A DNA stretch of 64,000 nt from Streptomyces seoulensis (GTDB lineage: Bacteria > Actinomycetota > Actinomycetes > Streptomycetales > Streptomycetaceae): positions 3,757,001 through 3,821,000 of the forward strand of contig NZ_AP025667.1 of assembly GCF_022846655.1 (NCBI RefSeq), written 5' to 3'. The notes below the pieces were generated by a model, which saw only the letters and a program-made list of their open reading frames with translations, did not search any database and was not told the origin of the DNA. The position numbers and the translations under genes are program-made. Below are positions 53,401 to 64,000 of this stretch, one piece after another (position 1 is the first letter of the stretch; every line of letters begins with the position of its first letter).

Positions 53401-54954
53401 GGATGCCGACCCCGTCCTCGGCGCCCACCCCGGAGCCGGTGAGGGCTCCGGCCAGCCCGGTGGACAGCTCCTGCAGCAGCCCGTACGTCAGCTCCTCGCC
53501 CGCGCCGGTGACGGCGACCGTGCCGGGGTGGCGCTCCGCCTGCCGGGACACGGCGTCGGGAACGCTCAGGTTCCGTACGTCCGAGCGGAGTTCGTCGCCA
53601 CACCCCAGCGCCAGCAGCCGCTCCCGCTCCCCCTCCAGCAGCAGCGGCACACTGTCGGCGCGTACGTCGAGCCCCGCGGCCATCAGCGTGAGCACGCGGC
53701 GCACGCGGGCCACGGTGCGCTCGGTCTCCGCGTGGCCGAGCAGGGCGGAGCGGTAGCCGAAGGTGATCCGAAGGCTGTCCTCGCCGGGGGCGATGGTGAG
53801 GGTGAGGGGGTAGTGGGCGGCGTCGGTGCCCTCGATGCCGGCGACGGTGAGGCCGGCCATGCCCTGCTGGGCGGTGCGCAGGGCCTCGGCGTCGAGCGGG
53901 TAGTTCTCGAAGACGGCGAGGGTGTCGAAGAGCCGGTCGAGCCCCGCGGTCTCGCATATCTCGGTCAGGCCGACGTACTGGTTGCCCAGCAGCCGCCCCT
54001 GCTCCTCCTGGAGCCGGGTGAGCAGCGCGGCCAGGCTCTCGCCGGGCTCGGGGCGCAGCCGTACCGGGACGGTGTTGATGAACAGGCCGATCATCGTCTC
54101 GATGCCGGGGATCTCCGGCGGCCGCCCGGAGACGGTGGTGCCGAACACCACGTCGGAGCGTCCGGTGAGGTGGGCCAGCACCAGGCCCCAGGCTCCCTGG
54201 ACCAGGGTGTTGAGGGTGAGCCGGGAGGCGCGGGCCGTCTCGCGCAGCCGGTGTGTGGTGTCGCGGTCCAGCTCCAGCACCAGGGTGTCGGGCAGCTCGG
54301 CGGAGTCCGGCCCCTCCGGCGCGCCCCGCCCGGCGAGCAGGGTGGGCGTCTCCAGCCCCTCCAGCGCGCCGCGCCAGGTGGCCAGCGTGGCGGCCCGGTC
54401 CTGGGCGGCCAGCCAGGCGAGGTAGGTGCGGTACGGGGTGACGCGGGGCAGCGTGCCGTCGTCGCCCTGGCGGGCGTACAGCTCGAACAGCTCGCGCACC
54501 AGCAGCGGGACGGACCAGCCGTCGAAGAGGAGGTGGTGGCTGGTCATCACCAGCCGGTGCCGGCCTGGCGCGGTGTGCACGAGGGTGAACCGCATCAGGG
54601 GCGGGGTGGTGAGGTCGAACCGGCGGGTGCGGTCCTCGGCGAGGAACGCGTCCAGCGCCTCCGGTCCGGCCGCCGAGGTGAGATCCAACTCCTCCAGCGG
54701 TACGGGGACTTCGGCGGCGACCGCCTGGACGGGCTGGTCCAGGTCCTCGTGGAGGAAGCCGACCCGGAGGTTGGCGTGGCGGCGCAGCAGGGTGCCGATG
54801 GCGGCGCGCAGCCCGAAGACGCTGACGGTGCCTTCGAGGTCGAACACGAACTGGGTGGTGTAGACGTCCACGGCCTGGGAGTCGTAGAGCGAGTGGAAGA
54901 GCATGCCCGCCTGCAACGGCGTCAACGGCAGCACGTCCTCCAACTGGAACCCGG

Positions 54955-54958
<4 letters not shown>
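47453..54958 (-). CDS. NRPS subunit: C-A-T-C-A-T-reductase (terminal modules)
   Basis: The 2501-aa enzyme begins at GTG 54958, overlapping the upstream NRPS stop (GTGA). Domains: C (1-440; HHLLFDG 141-147, DCL-like N-terminus [14 protein letters not shown]), A (about 460-955), T (S1006), C (about 1060-1500; HHIAADG 1189-1195), A (about 1515-2010), T (S2061), and a thioester reductase (about 2130-2490; TGASGFLG, Y2299-x3-K2303). Hand-read A-domain codes are DAFFAGATFK (hydrophobic aliphatic, uncertain) and DAWTAAAVCK (Phe-like). The reductase releases the chain as an aldehyde, or an alcohol after a second reduction. No thioesterase domain is present. It is the last gene of the assembly line. 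Confidence 0.95.

Positions 54959-64000
<9,042 letters not shown>

Overview
The window is very GC-rich throughout, with GTG starts, ATGA/GTGA gene overlaps, and a set of families (SigK/RskA, NnaR, SpoIIE-type phosphatase, large NRPS) that point to a Streptomyces chromosome. I see no insertion sequence, integrase, tRNA, rRNA or CRISPR array. No stretch longer than about 290 bases is left without a gene; the larger gaps hold promoters, hairpins, a gene remnant or nothing I recognise.

Layout. 1-4,621: a truncated FMN-binding glutamate-synthase-like gene, then small minus-strand housekeeping or stress genes (58-aa membrane protein, DUF protein, MT0933-type antitoxin, two DinB/MDMPI-fold proteins, an isochorismatase-fold hydrolase). 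One DinB gene is bracketed by 27-bp inverted repeats. 4,880-8,456: MMPL transporter, STAS protein, secreted His-rich protein and RsbW-like ATPase. 8,614-12,272: a SigK locus (sigma factor, RskA-type anti-sigma factor, fasciclin lipoprotein, molybdopterin oxidoreductase). 12,432-18,154: a TetR-centred catabolic block (old yellow enzyme, aldehyde dehydrogenase, acetoacetate-decarboxylase-like protein, esterase) with shared TTACAT half-sites and a quinone-oxidoreductase remnant.

18,329-28,325: nitrate assimilation. NnaR (HemD domain plus winged helix) and a sirohydrochlorin chelatase run on the minus strand. Divergently, nasA, an FAD reductase, nirB, nirD and narK form a tightly overlapping plus-strand operon. 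The chelatase supplies the siroheme precursor that NirB needs. Between nnaR and the chelatase is a 143-bp tandem repeat made from the junction of the two genes. It encodes two translationally coupled 48-aa mini-ORFs.

28,343-46,784: SpoIIE phosphatase, EamA exporter/LysR pair, spore-photoproduct-lyase homologue, anmK, MHS transporter, SDR, GNAT, then a block of membrane protein, cytochrome-b/Mo oxidoreductase, methyltransferase, DUF2064 and GT2 glycosyltransferase, a two-component system, a sugar-nucleotide epimerase and a DUF4334 protein.

47,043-64,000: an SRPBCC gene abuts the 3' end of an NRPS system. Two minus-strand NRPS subunits overlap by GTGA. In reading order the modules are (A partial)-T, C-A-T, C-A-T-E, then C-A-T, C-A-T and a terminal thioester reductase. 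Hand-read specificity codes suggest Gln, aliphatic, D-Gln, aliphatic, Phe, released reductively. A peptide aldehyde (or alcohol) whose N-terminal part is encoded beyond position 64,000 is the best prediction.
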